Positions 17,077-26,469 of a stretch of 64,000 nt of DNA are shown one piece after another. The notes under the pieces are model-generated. The model saw only the letters and a program-made list of their open reading frames with translations. It was not told the DNA's origin and did no database searches. Made by a program: the position numbers and the translations under genes. Each line of letters begins with the position of its first letter. Position 1 is the stretch's first letter. Location: assembly GCA_021801255.1 (NCBI GenBank), contig JAJYYH010000020.1:22338-86337 (forward strand), written 5' to 3'. This stretch comes from Pseudomonadota bacterium (lineage in GTDB: Bacteria > Pseudomonadota > Alphaproteobacteria > Acetobacterales > Acetobacteraceae).

Positions 17077-20000
17077 GCCCGCCGCAGGCCTCAGGGGAGG
17101 CGATCGCCGGTGGGGCGGCCGGTGGGGCGGCCGGTGGGGCGAACACCAGCGATCCGGTCGCCCGCGCCAACAGAAATCAGCGCGCCGCCTCCGACCCCGC
17201 GGCCTCCGCCTTTGTCGCCGCCTCGGCAGGCTCGGGCAAGACCAAGCTGCTGATCGACCGGCTGCTGCGCCTCATGCTGGCGGGCAGCGATCCGGCGCGG
17301 CTGCTCTGCCTCACCTATACCCGCGCCGCCGCCGCCGAAATGGCGATGCGGCTCAATCGTGTCTTGGCGAGCTGGGTCGGGATCGAGGATGGCGCGCTGG
17401 ACCGCGAACTCGCCGCCCTCGGCGTCGCCGCCAATGCCGACCAGCGGGCGGCGGCGCGCGAGCTATTCGCCCGCGTGCTCGATCTGCCGGGCGGCATGCG
17501 GATCAGCACGATCCACGCCTTCTGCCAATCCGTGCTACGCCGTTTTCCGCTGGAGGCGGCCCTCTCGCCGCATTTTCGCCTGATCGAGGAAGCGGACGCC
17601 GCCCTCGCCCGCCAGGAAGCCCGCGAGGCGGTGCTGGCGGCGGCGCTCGGCCAGAAGCGGCAGGAGGCGGCGCTGACCTTTCTCGCCGCGACCACCGATG
17701 CCGATACTTTCGCCGCGCTGGTCGAAATGGTCAGCGCCGATGGCCCGCGCTGGGAACGCTTTCTCCGGCTCGGCGTCGAGCAGCAAGGCAGCGCATTGCG
17801 CCGGGCGCTCGGCATCACGGCGACGAGCCTACCCAACCTGCTCACCGCCGCCGCGCGCGGTATCCCCGATGAGGCGACGCTGCGGACGGCCCTCGGAACC
17901 ACGGCCGCGCAGGGCTCGCCTGCCGTGGCCACGCGCGCCACGGCCCTCCTCGCCTGGCTGGAAAAAGACATCCCCGAGCGCACCGCCCGCTGGGCGGAAT
18001 GGCATCGTCTGTTCGTCACCGCCGAGGGCGAGCCGCTGGCGCTCTCCAGCATCATCAACAAGAAACTCCTCCGCGAGGCTCCCGCGCTTGCTGCCCCGAT
18101 CGAGGCGGCGCAGCGCCACGCCCTCGAGATCGCTGATCAATGCGCCGCATTGGCCCTCGCCGAGGCCACCCTCGCCTTGCTTACCCTCGCCGGGCCAATG
18201 CGCGCCGACTATGCCGCGCGCAAGGAAGCGGGCGGTTATCTTGACTATCACGATCTCATCAGCCGCACCCTCGCCCTGTTGGACGCCGAGCGGGTCGGCT
18301 GGGTGCTCTACAAACTTGATGGCGGGATCGATCATCTGCTGATCGACGAGGCGCAGGATACGGCGCCCGCGCAATGGCGGATCGCGCGCGCGCTGAGCGC
18401 CGAGTTTTTCGCCGGCGTGGGCGCGCGCGCGGCGCGGCGCACGGTGTTCGCGGTGGGTGATGTCAAGCAGTCGATATATTCCTTCCAGGGCGCGGCGCCG
18501 GCCGAGCTGCGACCGGCGCGGGACGCCTGGCGGCGGGCGGTCGAGGCGGCCGGCGCCACTTGGCGCGACGTGCCGCTCGACGTTTCTTTCCGCGCCGCCG
18601 CCCCGATCCTCGACCTGGTCGATGCCGTGTTCGCCGATCCCCAGGCGGCGCGCGGCGTCGTGGAACCGGGCGAGCGGCTCAGCCATCAGGCGGCGCGGCG
18701 GGGCGCGGCCGGCCGGGTCGAGCTGTGGCCGCTGCTACGCGCTCCGGAGGCCCCCGCGGAATCTCCTTCCTGGTCCTTGCCCGAGGGCAACCGCGGCCAA
18801 TCGACCGCGCGCCAGCGCCTCGCCGAACGCCTCGCCGGCTGGATCGCGGCGACAGTGCGGGGGGGCGAAGTGCTGGCAAGCCGCGGGCGGGCGGTGCAGG
18901 CGGGCGATGTCCTGGTGCTGGTGCGCCGGCGCGACGCTTTTTCCGCGGCCCTGGTGCGTGCGCTCAAGGCGGCGGATGTGCGGGTCGCCGGGCTCGATCG
19001 TCTGTCGCTCACCGCGCCGCCGGCAGTCGCCGATCTGCTGACGCTCTGCGACGTGCTGCTGCTGCCCGAGGACGAGTTGTCGCTCGCCGCCCTGCTCACC
19101 AGCCCGTTGGGCGGGCTTTCCGATGACAGTCTGATGGCGCTGGCGCTCGAACGCCGCGAAGGATTGTGGGAGACGCTCCGCGCCCGCGCCACGGAACGCA
19201 CGGACTGGCAGCGCGCCGCCGATTTCCTGCAACGCTTGCGCGCCCGTGTCGATTTCACCACGCCCTTTGCCCTGCTCACCGAGGCGCTGGGACGGCTCGG
19301 CGGCCGAGCGCGGCTCTATGCCCGGCTCGGCCCGGAAGCCGCCGAGCCGGTCGATGAACTGCTCGCCGCGGCGCGCAGCTATGGCGAGACCCATCCCCCC
19401 TCGCTCCAGGGCTTCGTCCAATGGGTCCGATCCTCGGGCGCCGAGATCAAGCGCGAGGCGGAGGCGGCGGGCAACGCGGTGCGGGTGATGACGGTGCATG
19501 GCGCCAAGGGGTTGCAGGCGCCGCTGATCATTCTTCCCGACACCACCGGCCTGCCGCCGCCGGAACGGGCGCCGCTGCTCTGGGCGGAGGACCCGGCGGG
19601 CGGCGAAGTGCCGCTCTGGGCGCCGCGCAAGGACATGCAGAGCGCCGCCTTTTCCCGCCTGCTCGCGGCGCGCGGCGAGCGTCAGCGCGAGGAACATAAC
19701 CGCCTTCTGTATGTCGCGCTGACCCGCGCCGAGGACTGGCTGGTGGTGTGCGGCGCCGAGGGTAGCAAGGCGCCGCCCGACACGTGCTGGTATCGGCTGG
19801 TCGAACGCGGCATGGCGCGCTGTGATGCGGCGCAGGACGCGGCTTGCCCGGCGATCGACCCGAGCGGGGAACGTCTGGGTCGCGTTTTGAGCAGCCCGCA
19901 AAGTGCCCCCCTGGAAGCCACACCCTCGCGCGAGGTGGTGTCGGACGCACCACTCCCGCTCTGGGCCGGGCGTGCCCCGGATTGGCAGCCCGCCCCCTTG

Positions 20001-20621
20001 CCGGCCGAACCCGCCCTGCCCACGCCGCTCGCGCCCAGCCGCCCCGAAGGCGCGGAGGACGGTCCGGTGCCGCCAGCCGCCTCGCCGCTCTGGGCGCGCG
20101 AGCGGGCGGGTGCGGCGGCGCGGCAACGCGGCCAAATCCTGCACGCCCTGCTCCAGCACCTCCCGGATATCCCCCCCGCCCGCCAGACGTCGGCCGCGAC
20201 GGCGTTTCTTGCCCGCTCCGGCCTGACCGCGGCGCGCGCCGCCGAACTCGCCCAGGAAGCCCTGGCGCTCTTGCAAGACCCCGAACTCGCGCCGCTGTTC
20301 GGGCCGCAGGGGCGCGCCGAGGTGCCGATCACCGGGGTGATCGGCGGGCGCGTGGTGGGCGGGATGATCGATCGCCTGGCGGTGCTTCCCGATCGCGTGC
20401 TCATCGCCGATTACAAAACCAGCGCCGCGGTGCCGCGCCACGCCGCGGCAACCCCGGTTCTCTATCTCCGCCAGATGGCGGCCTATCGGGCCGTGCTGCG
20501 GACGATCCATGGCGATCGGCCGGTCCTCTGCGCGCTGGTGTGGACGGCATCCTGCCGCGTCGATTTCCTGCCCGCCTCGCTGCTCGATGCCGCCGCGCGC
20601 GCGTGGGAGAGTCCCGGCTGA
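17073..20621 (+). CDS. addA: Double-strand break repair helicase-nuclease AddA
   Basis: A 1182-residue UvrD/Rep-type helicase with a C-terminal RecB-family nuclease, partner of AddB. Motifs in order: Walker A 'ASAGSGKTKLLIDR' near residue 50, 'CLTYTRAAAAEMAMR', 'HLLIDEAQDTAPAQW' near 425, 'GDVKQSIYSFQGA', 'VMTVHGAKGLQAPLIIL' near 810, 'RLLYVALTRAEDWLV', and the nuclease 'DRVLIADYKT' near the end. The start overlaps the addB stop by ATGA. The first 30 residues include a GGAA-type repeat, unusual for the family. It closes the tsaE-amgK-murU-addB-addA run. Confidence 0.95.
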   Translation: MSPPQASGEAIAGGAAGGAAGGANTSDPVARANRNQRAASDPAASAFVAASAGSGKTKLLIDRLLRLMLAGSDPARLLCLTYTRAAAAEMAMRLNRVLASWVGIEDGALDRELAALGVAANADQRAAARELFARVLDLPGGMRISTIHAFCQSVLRRFPLEAALSPHFRLIEEADAALARQEAREAVLAAALGQKRQEAALTFLAATTDADTFAALVEMVSADGPRWERFLRLGVEQQGSALRRALGITATSLPNLLTAAARGIPDEATLRTALGTTAAQGSPAVATRATALLAWLEKDIPERTARWAEWHRLFVTAEGEPLALSSIINKKLLREAPALAAPIEAAQRHALEIADQCAALALAEATLALLTLAGPMRADYAARKEAGGYLDYHDLISRTLALLDAERVGWVLYKLDGGIDHLLIDEAQDTAPAQWRIARALSAEFFAGVGARAARRTVFAVGDVKQSIYSFQGAAPAELRPARDAWRRAVEAAGATWRDVPLDVSFRAAAPILDLVDAVFADPQAARGVVEPGERLSHQAARRGAAGRVELWPLLRAPEAPAESPSWSLPEGNRGQSTARQRLAERLAGWIAATVRGGEVLASRGRAVQAGDVLVLVRRRDAFSAALVRALKAADVRVAGLDRLSLTAPPAVADLLTLCDVLLLPEDELSLAALLTSPLGGLSDDSLMALALERREGLWETLRARATERTDWQRAADFLQRLRARVDFTTPFALLTEALGRLGGRARLYARLGPEAAEPVDELLAAARSYGETHPPSLQGFVQWVRSSGAEIKREAEAAGNAVRVMTVHGAKGLQAPLIILPDTTGLPPPERAPLLWAEDPAGGEVPLWAPRKDMQSAAFSRLLAARGERQREEHNRLLYVALTRAEDWLVVCGAEGSKAPPDTCWYRLVERGMARCDAAQDAACPAIDPSGERLGRVLSSPQSAPLEATPSREVVSDAPLPLWAGRAPDWQPAPLPAEPALPTPLAPSRPEGAEDGPVPPAASPLWARERAGAAARQRGQILHALLQHLPDIPPARQTSAATAFLARSGLTAARAAELAQEALALLQDPELAPLFGPQGRAEVPITGVIGGRVVGGMIDRLAVLPDRVLIADYKTSAAVPRHAAATPVLYLRQMAAYRAVLRTIHGDRPVLCALVWTASCRVDFLPASLLDAAARAWESPG
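17109..17141 (+). repeat. 12-bp tandem repeat in addA 5' end
   Basis: The unit GGTGGGGCGGCC occurs twice in full and a third time in part (9 bases). In frame it encodes repeated Gly-Gly-Ala-Ala in the N-terminal leader, before the ATP-binding core. The unit is a multiple of three, so changes in copy number would keep the frame. Confidence 0.8.
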
Positions 20622-20932
20622 TACCAAGACAAAATACCAACCCGCCGAACGCCGTCATCACCAAGCACGGATCGGGCTTGCGGGACTGCGTTCAATTTTA
20701 TCCCGCAACAGAACGGCAGAACATCACCGCCCCAATCATCCCCCTCACCCGATGGCCCTGAGAGTGCCCTCGCACCCCGGGACCGATCGGCAAGAATTTT
20801 GATTTTCAGAGGGCCATCTTTTTCAAGGCCGATGGATTTCCAGGCTCTGAGGCGTGTCACTGGGCTGGCTTCATTCCGGCCGCTAAACCCGCTATGGTCG
20901 GGATGAAAAGCGATTAGCCAGGGGAGGGCGAA
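20622..20932. other. Intergenic region with repeat unit C
   Basis: A 311-base gap between addA and the fatty-acyl-CoA synthetase gene. No convincing gene is visible. The right half holds one copy of a 50-base dispersed repeat (20801-20850, minus orientation), and 'CCTCACCCGATGGCCCTGAG' at about 20750 resembles stretches in the gaps near 4945 and 33260. The last 15 bases carry the GGGGAGGG ribosome site for the next gene. Confidence 0.5.
20801..20850 (-). repeat. Dispersed repeat unit C, copy 1
   Basis: On the minus strand the unit begins TCAGAGCCTGGAAATCCATC and ends near GGCCCTCTGAAAA. It matches 24336-24385 (+) at 39 of 50 positions by eye. Both copies are intergenic. The unit shares the GAAAAAG character of unit A, so the two may be parts of one larger mosaic element. 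Confidence 0.65.
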
Positions 20933-22705
20933 ATGCAAGGCAATCAGCCGGGCGGGATGCCGCGGCAGAGGAGCGAGACGCTGGAGATGGCGGAGCCGAG
21001 CTATGTGCATGGGGCGAGCACCACGGCGCTGCTCGGCGAGACCATCGGCGCGGCGCTGGCGCGGGCTGCGCGGCTCTGGGGCGCGCGCCCGGCACTGATC
21101 AGCCGCCAGCAGGCGATCCGCCTCACCTATGCCGAGTTGCACGCCCGCACCGACGCCATCGCTGCCGGCATGCTCGCGCTCGGGCTCGATCGCGGCGACC
21201 GTCTCGGCATCTGGTCGCCGAACAACGCCGAATGGCTGCTCACCCAATACGCCGCCGCCAAGGCCGGGATCATCCTGGTCACCATCAATCCCGCCTATCG
21301 CGTGAGCGAGCTTGAATACGCGCTCAATCTCTCGGGCTGCAAGGCCGTGGTGCTGACGCGCGCGTTCAAATCAAGCGATTACGCCGGGATGCTGCGCGCG
21401 CTGGTGCCCGAGCTTGCCCATCCCGAAGGCATCGTGCGGAGCGAACGCCTGCCGCAGCTCGAACGCGCGATCGTCATCGGCGAGACGCCCGAGCGTGGTT
21501 TTCTACCCTTCGCCGCCATCGCCGAAGCCGCCGACAGGGCGAGCGTGGCGCGCCTTGCCGATCTCGCGCCTGCCCTTCAGTTCGACGATCCGATCAACAT
21601 CCAGTTCACTTCCGGCACCACCGGTTTTCCCAAAGGCGCCACACTCACCCACCACAACATTCTCAACAACGGCTTCTTTGTCGGCGAGGCGATCCGGCTC
21701 TCGCCCGAGGATCGGATCTGCGCTCCGGTGCCGCTCTATCATTGTTTCGGTATGGTGATGGCCAATCTCGCCGCCCTCAGCCATGGCAGCGCGGTGATCT
21801 ATCCGAGCGAGGGCTTCGATCCGCTCGCGGTACTGCAAACCGTGGCCGAGGAACGCGCGACCGCGCTCTATGGCGTGCCTACCATGTTCATCGCCGAACT
21901 CGATCATCCCGATTTCGCCGCCTTCGATCTTTCCTCGCTCCGCACTGGCATCATGGCGGGCTCGCCCTGCCCGATCGCGGTGATGCGCCGGGTGATGGAG
22001 CGCATGCACATGCGCGACATCACCATTGCCTATGGCATGACAGAGACCAGCCCCGTGAGTTTCCAGAGCGCGATCGACGACCCGATCGAGAAACGGGTCG
22101 CGACCGTTGGGCGCATCCAGCCACATCTCGAAGTAAAAATCATCAACGCCGAGGGCCATATCGTCCCGCGCGGGGTGCCGGGCGAGCTTTGCACGCGGGG
22201 CTATTCGGTGATGCTCGGCTACTGGAACGATGCCGAGAAGACGCGCGAGGCGATCGATGCGGCGGGCTGGATGCATACCGGCGATCTCGCGACCATCGAC
22301 GCGGAAGGCTATTGCGCGATTGTCGGGCGGATCAAGGATCTCGTGATCCGCGGCGGGGAAAATGTCTATCCGCGCGAGATCGAGGAATTCCTCTACCGCC
22401 ATCCGAAAGTGCAGGCCGCCCAGGTGGTCGGCGTGCCGGATGCCAAGTATGGCGAGGAACTCTGCGCGTGGATTCGGCTGAACGAGGGCGAAAGCGCGAC
22501 CGAGGAAGAAATCCGCGCCTTCTGCCGCGGCCAGATCGCGCATCAGAAAATCCCCCGCTATATCCGCTTCGTCGAGGATTTTCCCATGACGATCACAGGA
22601 AAAATCCAGAAATTCATCATCCGCGAGCGGATGGTTGCCGAACTTGGCCTCGATCCCGGCGAGGCGGGCTCGCGCGCGGTGGAGCGCGATGCCACCAAGA
22701 CGTAA
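20933..22705 (+). CDS. Fatty-acyl-CoA synthetase (ACSF2/FadD-like)
   Basis: A 590-residue adenylate-forming acyl-CoA synthetase, probably activating medium- or long-chain fatty acids. Motifs: P-loop '[20 protein letters not shown]' near residue 225, '[18 protein letters not shown]' near 365, '[15 protein letters not shown]', '[20 protein letters not shown]', and the catalytic Lys in '[11 protein letters not shown]'. GGGGAGGG before the ATG supports the start. The N-terminal 35 residues are a poorly conserved leader. Its 3' end overlaps the potassium channel gene by 17 bases. Confidence 0.92.
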   Translation: MQGNQPGGMPRQRSETLEMAEPSYVHGASTTALLGETIGAALARAARLWGARPALISRQQAIRLTYAELHARTDAIAAGMLALGLDRGDRLGIWSPNNAEWLLTQYAAAKAGIILVTINPAYRVSELEYALNLSGCKAVVLTRAFKSSDYAGMLRALVPELAHPEGIVRSERLPQLERAIVIGETPERGFLPFAAIAEAADRASVARLADLAPALQFDDPINIQFTSGTTGFPKGATLTHHNILNNGFFVGEAIRLSPEDRICAPVPLYHCFGMVMANLAALSHGSAVIYPSEGFDPLAVLQTVAEERATALYGVPTMFIAELDHPDFAAFDLSSLRTGIMAGSPCPIAVMRRVMERMHMRDITIAYGMTETSPVSFQSAIDDPIEKRVATVGRIQPHLEVKIINAEGHIVPRGVPGELCTRGYSVMLGYWNDAEKTREAIDAAGWMHTGDLATIDAEGYCAIVGRIKDLVIRGGENVYPREIEEFLYRHPKVQAAQVVGVPDAKYGEELCAWIRLNEGESATEEEIRAFCRGQIAHQKIPRYIRFVEDFPMTITGKIQKFIIRERMVAELGLDPGEAGSRAVERDATKT

Positions 22706-23555
22706 GCCACGCGATACGCTCCGCGTCGAGCGCGTCGGCGTGCCGCGCGAGTCCTGGCGCGACGCCTATCACTTTCTTCTCGTGCAGCCATGGAGCGTGT
22801 TCTTCGCGTTGGTGATCGCGCTCTATCTCGGCCTCAATCTCGTGTTTGCTTTTCTCTACACGCTCCAGCCCGGCAGCGTCGCTGCGACCCGCCCCGGCGT
22901 GCTTTCGGATGCGTTCTTCTTCTCGGTCGAGACCATGGCGACGATCGGCTATGGCGTCATGCACCCCGAGACCCTCTATGCCCATATTCTCGTCACCACC
23001 GAGGCCCTGTTCGGCATTCTCTTCGTGCCGTTGGCGACGGGCCTGATTATCGCCAAGTTCACCCGCCCGAGCGCGCGCGTTTTGTTCAGCCGCAATCTCG
23101 TGCTGAGCCGGTTCGAGGGCGTCCCCACCTTGATGTTTCGCGCCGCCAACATCCGCGCCAACCAGATCGTCGAGGCGCGCATGAATTTTACCCTGGCGCG
23201 CACCATCGAGAGCGCGGAGGGACACCGGATCCGCCGCATCTTCGACCTCGCGCTCCTGCGCCACACCAACCCGCAATTCGCCCTGAGCTGGACGGTGATG
23301 CATCCGGTGGACGCCAACTCTCCGCTATTCGGTTTCAGCGAGGCGCAGTGGCGCGAGCCCGGCCTGATGATCCTCGCGGTGATTACCGGGATCGACGCCA
23401 CCACCTCGGCAACCGTGCATGCCCGCCACGTCTATCGGGGCGAGGATGTTCTCATCGCCCATGAGTTCGAGGATATTCTCACCTGGCGCGGCGAGGATGT
23501 GGTGCATATCGACTATCGGCGCTTCCACGCGACCAGGCCGAGCCCCGCCGCCTGA
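22689..23555 (+). CDS. KirBac-type inward-rectifier potassium channel
   Basis: About 288 residues with the Kir layout. A slide helix and first membrane segment run through '[20 protein letters not shown]'. The pore helix and selectivity filter '[18 protein letters not shown]' carry the TIGYG signature, and the second membrane segment is '[18 protein letters not shown]'. The C-terminal cytoplasmic immunoglobulin-like domain includes '[17 protein letters not shown]' and '[15 protein letters not shown]'. The ATG at 22689 has GGAG upstream and overlaps the acyl-CoA synthetase stop by 17 bases. Bacterial Kir channels respond to lipids, so the neighbour is suggestive but not proof of a link. Confidence 0.92.
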   Translation: MPPRRKPRDTLRVERVGVPRESWRDAYHFLLVQPWSVFFALVIALYLGLNLVFAFLYTLQPGSVAATRPGVLSDAFFFSVETMATIGYGVMHPETLYAHILVTTEALFGILFVPLATGLIIAKFTRPSARVLFSRNLVLSRFEGVPTLMFRAANIRANQIVEARMNFTLARTIESAEGHRIRRIFDLALLRHTNPQFALSWTVMHPVDANSPLFGFSEAQWREPGLMILAVITGIDATTSATVHARHVYRGEDVLIAHEFEDILTWRGEDVVHIDYRRFHATRPSPAA

Positions 23556-23574
23556 TCCCCCGCCCGCCGGATGT

Positions 23575-24165
23575 TCAGCTTGCCGCGATGATCTCGGGTG
23601 TCAGCATCGCCCGTTCGCCCCGCGCCGTTGCGTTGTGGGCGGGAGCGTTGCCGATGGGCGAGGGGAATTGCTTCAGGAGACCGAGCAAGGCTGGGCGCAG
23701 ACGCTGCAATTCCTGGAGATGGGTCGCGGCGAGCCGGGCGAGTTCCGCGTCGGCCTTTTCGGTCAGCCGCAACAGCACCCGCCGGCGATCGGCGCGGTCG
23801 GCGAGCCGCTCGACCAGACCGGCCTCCTCAAGCCGATCGACGAGTTCGACGGCGCTGTGATGACGGATCAGCAAGCGCGCCGCCAGCTCGCCAATGCTCA
23901 CCGTCTCCCGCCCCGGCCAGCCCTTGATCTGGAGCAGCGCCTGATGCTGGCGCGGCGTGAGGCCGCTGCCGCGCGCCTCATGCTCGCTGAATTCGAGGAA
24001 GCTCCGCAGCAGGAAACGGAATTCCGCGAGCACGACGTAATCGTCCTTGGCGAGCGTGACCGCCGCCGGCCCGGCCGGGCGCCGCGCAACACTCGGGCGC
24101 CTGCTGATCGCACCGCGCGATTGCAAGAAAACCGTCTTCGCCCCGCCTAAAATTTCTTGTCCCAC
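23575..24165 (-). CDS. MarR family transcriptional regulator
   Basis: A winged-helix regulator. The core has 'FRFLLRSFLEFSEHEAR', 'LTPRQHQALLQIKGWPGRE', the recognition region 'SIGELAARLLIRHHSAVELV' and the wing 'ERLADRADRRRVLLRLTEK'. The start is uncertain. A GTG at 24264 would give 229 residues with a long unconserved leader and lies inside a palindrome. I chose the GTG at 24165 (196 residues); a TTG at 24126 is also possible. It lies downstream of the leucine/valine catabolic operon on the same strand, but targets are unknown. Confidence 0.85.
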   Translation of the reverse strand: MGQEILGGAKTVFLQSRGAISRRPSVARRPAGPAAVTLAKDDYVVLAEFRFLLRSFLEFSEHEARGSGLTPRQHQALLQIKGWPGRETVSIGELAARLLIRHHSAVELVDRLEEAGLVERLADRADRRRVLLRLTEKADAELARLAATHLQELQRLRPALLGLLKQFPSPIGNAPAHNATARGERAMLTPEIIAAS

Positions 24166-24260
24166 GATTTGACTGCCGCCTTCACGATTGCCGCGCCACA
24201 CGTTCCCTCGCTCGCCTCCAAGGCGGCGTGGTACCAGGCGTTCCCGCCGGTTTAACTTTG

Positions 24261-24274
24261 TCACGGGCCCGTGA
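24261..24274. promoter_or_regulatory. Perfect 14-bp palindrome, candidate MarR operator
   Basis: TCACGGGCCCGTGA is identical to its reverse complement. It overlaps the most upstream possible start codon of the MarR gene (GTG at 24264) and lies about 96 bases before the start I prefer. MarR proteins commonly bind such dyads and repress their own genes. Operator function is inference. Confidence 0.4.
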
Positions 24275-24335
24275 TATCAGGTTTTCGTGAGAGTTTCAAC
24301 CACCCTCGAAACGACCGCTTCGGCCGTAATTCCGG

Positions 24336-24385
24336 TCAGAGCCTGAAAATCAATCGAACTTGGGAAAGAACGCCCTCTGGAAACA
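24336..24385 (+). repeat. Dispersed repeat unit C, copy 2
   Basis: Begins TCAGAGCCTGAAAATCAATC and matches the minus-strand copy at 20801-20850 at 39 of 50 positions. It lies in the gap between the MarR gene and the carboxylase alpha gene, 24 bases from a unit A copy in opposite orientation. Confidence 0.65.
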
Positions 24386-24409
24386 TTGGCGTTTTTCCGT
24401 CGATTTCCG

Positions 24410-24440
24410 AGCAAGAAGGCATTCTTTTTCAAACTCTCAG
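24410..24440 (-). repeat. Dispersed repeat unit A, copy 3
   Basis: On the minus strand the unit starts CTGAGAGTTTGAAAAAGAAT, matching copy 1 at 24 of 31 positions. It begins 11 bases after the stop codon of the carboxylase alpha gene. Confidence 0.6.
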
Positions 24441-24451
24441 GGGCGCGGGTT

Positions 24452-26464
24452 TCAGGCGAGCGGACGGACCACCGCCAGCTCGCGTCCTTCCTCGACCATC
24501 GCGCCGCTTTCGGCCGAGACCGAGACCACCACGCCCGCGAACGGCGCGGTGAGCGTGATCTCCATCTTCATCGCCTCCAGCACGATCAGCCGCTGACCGC
24601 GCGCGACCTCTTCCCCGGGCGCCACGAGAACGCTGCCGACATAGCCCGGGATCGGCGCCAGCACTCGCCCGCCGCTGGCGCTCTCGGCCCCGACCGTGGC
24701 GCCGGGGTCGAAGAGGCGAAAATGATACGTCGCCCCGGCGGCGAGCACGGTCAGCGTTTCGCCATCCGCGACGACGCTGAGCGCGCGCTCATGCCCGGCG
24801 AGCCGCAGACGGAGCCGATTCCCCCGCCATGATCCCGAGACCGGAAAAATCCCCCCCGGCAGGGTGATCCGCCAATCGGCCGGGGTGGCGCCGGGCTCGT
24901 CGGGCGCGTGAAGCGTGATGGCATGGAGGGTTTCCCCCTCGCGCAGCAAAACCTCCTGCGCCGCCCGGCCGAACAGCCGCCAGCCATCCACGGCCGCCCA
25001 GGGCGAGGCGGGATCGGCGCTGGCCTCGGCCGCCGCCCGCGCGACCGCCTCGCGCTGGCGTAGCACCGCGAGGGCGCAAGCGGCGAGTGCCTCGGGCGGC
25101 GCGGCGTCGGTCGGGCTGGCGAGCAGCTCGGGATGGCGGGCGATGAACCCGGTATCGGGCGCCGTGGCGGCGAAGTCGGGATGGCCGGCGATGGCCCGCA
25201 GCAGCGCCAGATTGGTCCGCACCCCGGCCAGCTCATAGGCCGCCAGCGCGCCAACCAACCGGCGGCGCGCCGCCTCCCGGTCGTGATCCCAGACGATCAG
25301 CTTGGCGATCATCGGGTCGTATTCGATACCGATCCGGTCGCCTTCCCGCACCCCGGTATCGATCCGCACATGCGGGCCGGGATCGGGGGTGCGAAGATGC
25401 AGGATGCGCCCGGTCGCGGGGAGGAAATCGCGCGCCGGATCCTCGGCATAGATACGCGCCTCGATGGCGTGGCCGGTCAGTGTGATGTCCTCTTGGCCGA
25501 GCGGCAGCCGCTTGCCGGCGGCGATGCGGAGTTGCCATTCCACGAGATCAAGCCCGGTGATCATTTCCGTCACCGGGTGTTCGACCTGCAGGCGCGTGTT
25601 CATTTCCATGAAGTGAAACGCGCCATTGGCGACGATGAACTCCACCGTGCCGGCGCCGAGATAGCCGACGGCGCGCGCGGCGCGGATCGCCGCCTCCCCG
25701 ATCGCCGCGCGCAAACCAGGATCGAGCCCCGGCGCCGGCGCCTCCTCGATGATTTTTTGGTGGCGGCGCTGGATCGAGCAGTCCCGCTCGAAAAGATGGA
25801 TGCAGTTGCCGTGCGTATCGGCGAACACCTGCACCTCGACATGGCGCGGGCGTTCGAGATATTTCTCGATCAAAACATGATCATCGCCGAACGTGGCGCG
25901 CGCCTCGCGCTTCGCCCCCTGGATCGCCACCGCCAGATCCTCGGGTCGCGCGACGATGCGCATGCCTTTGCCGCCGCCCCCCGCCGAGGCCTTGATCAGC
26001 ACCGGATAGCCGACGCGGGCGGCGGCTTGCGCCAGCGTCGCCTCGTCCTGCAGGGCGCCATGATAGCCCGGCACCAGCGCCACGCCGGATTCCGCCATCA
26101 GCGTCTTGGCCGCCGATTTCGACCCCATGGCGCGGATCGCGGTGGCCGGCGGGCCGATGAAAACCAGGCCGGAAGCGGCGACGCTTTCGGCGAATTCGGC
26201 GTTTTCCGAGAGAAAGCCATAGCCGGGATGGATCGCCTCGGCCCCGCTCGCCCGCGCCGCGGCGATGATCGCGGCCGGATCGAGATAGCTTTTACGCGCC
26301 GGCGCTGGGCCGATCTCGATGGCCTCATCGGCGCTTTCGACATGCAGCGCGGCGCGATCGGCCTCGGAAAAAACCGCGACTGTGGCAATGCCGAGACGGC
26401 GCGCCGTGCGTATCACCCGGCATGCGATTTCGCCACGGTTGGCAATCAGGATTTTGCTGAACAT
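24452..26464 (-). CDS. mccA: Methylcrotonyl-CoA carboxylase biotin-containing alpha subunit
   Basis: About 670 residues: a biotin carboxylase domain starting 'MFSKILIANRGEIACRVIR', an ATP-grasp region with 'LIKASAGGGGKGMRIV', and 'FMEMNTRLQVEHPVTEMITG'. The C-terminal carrier domain has 'VLEAMKMEITL', where the Lys carries biotin. Its placement directly after the carboxyltransferase gene and isovaleryl-CoA dehydrogenase points to MccA of leucine breakdown rather than acetyl- or propionyl-CoA carboxylase. A GTG at 26473 overlaps the mccB stop (GTGA) and is an alternative start; the ATG at 26464 fits the family N-terminus better. Confidence 0.92.
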   Translation of the reverse strand: MFSKILIANRGEIACRVIRTARRLGIATVAVFSEADRAALHVESADEAIEIGPAPARKSYLDPAAIIAAARASGAEAIHPGYGFLSENAEFAESVAASGLVFIGPPATAIRAMGSKSAAKTLMAESGVALVPGYHGALQDEATLAQAAARVGYPVLIKASAGGGGKGMRIVARPEDLAVAIQGAKREARATFGDDHVLIEKYLERPRHVEVQVFADTHGNCIHLFERDCSIQRRHQKIIEEAPAPGLDPGLRAAIGEAAIRAARAVGYLGAGTVEFIVANGAFHFMEMNTRLQVEHPVTEMITGLDLVEWQLRIAAGKRLPLGQEDITLTGHAIEARIYAEDPARDFLPATGRILHLRTPDPGPHVRIDTGVREGDRIGIEYDPMIAKLIVWDHDREAARRRLVGALAAYELAGVRTNLALLRAIAGHPDFAATAPDTGFIARHPELLASPTDAAPPEALAACALAVLRQREAVARAAAEASADPASPWAAVDGWRLFGRAAQEVLLREGETLHAITLHAPDEPGATPADWRITLPGGIFPVSGSWRGNRLRLRLAGHERALSVVADGETLTVLAAGATYHFRLFDPGATVGAESASGGRVLAPIPGYVGSVLVAPGEEVARGQRLIVLEAMKMEITLTAPFAGVVVSVSAESGAMVEEGRELAVVRPLA

Positions 26465-26469
26465 GCGCG

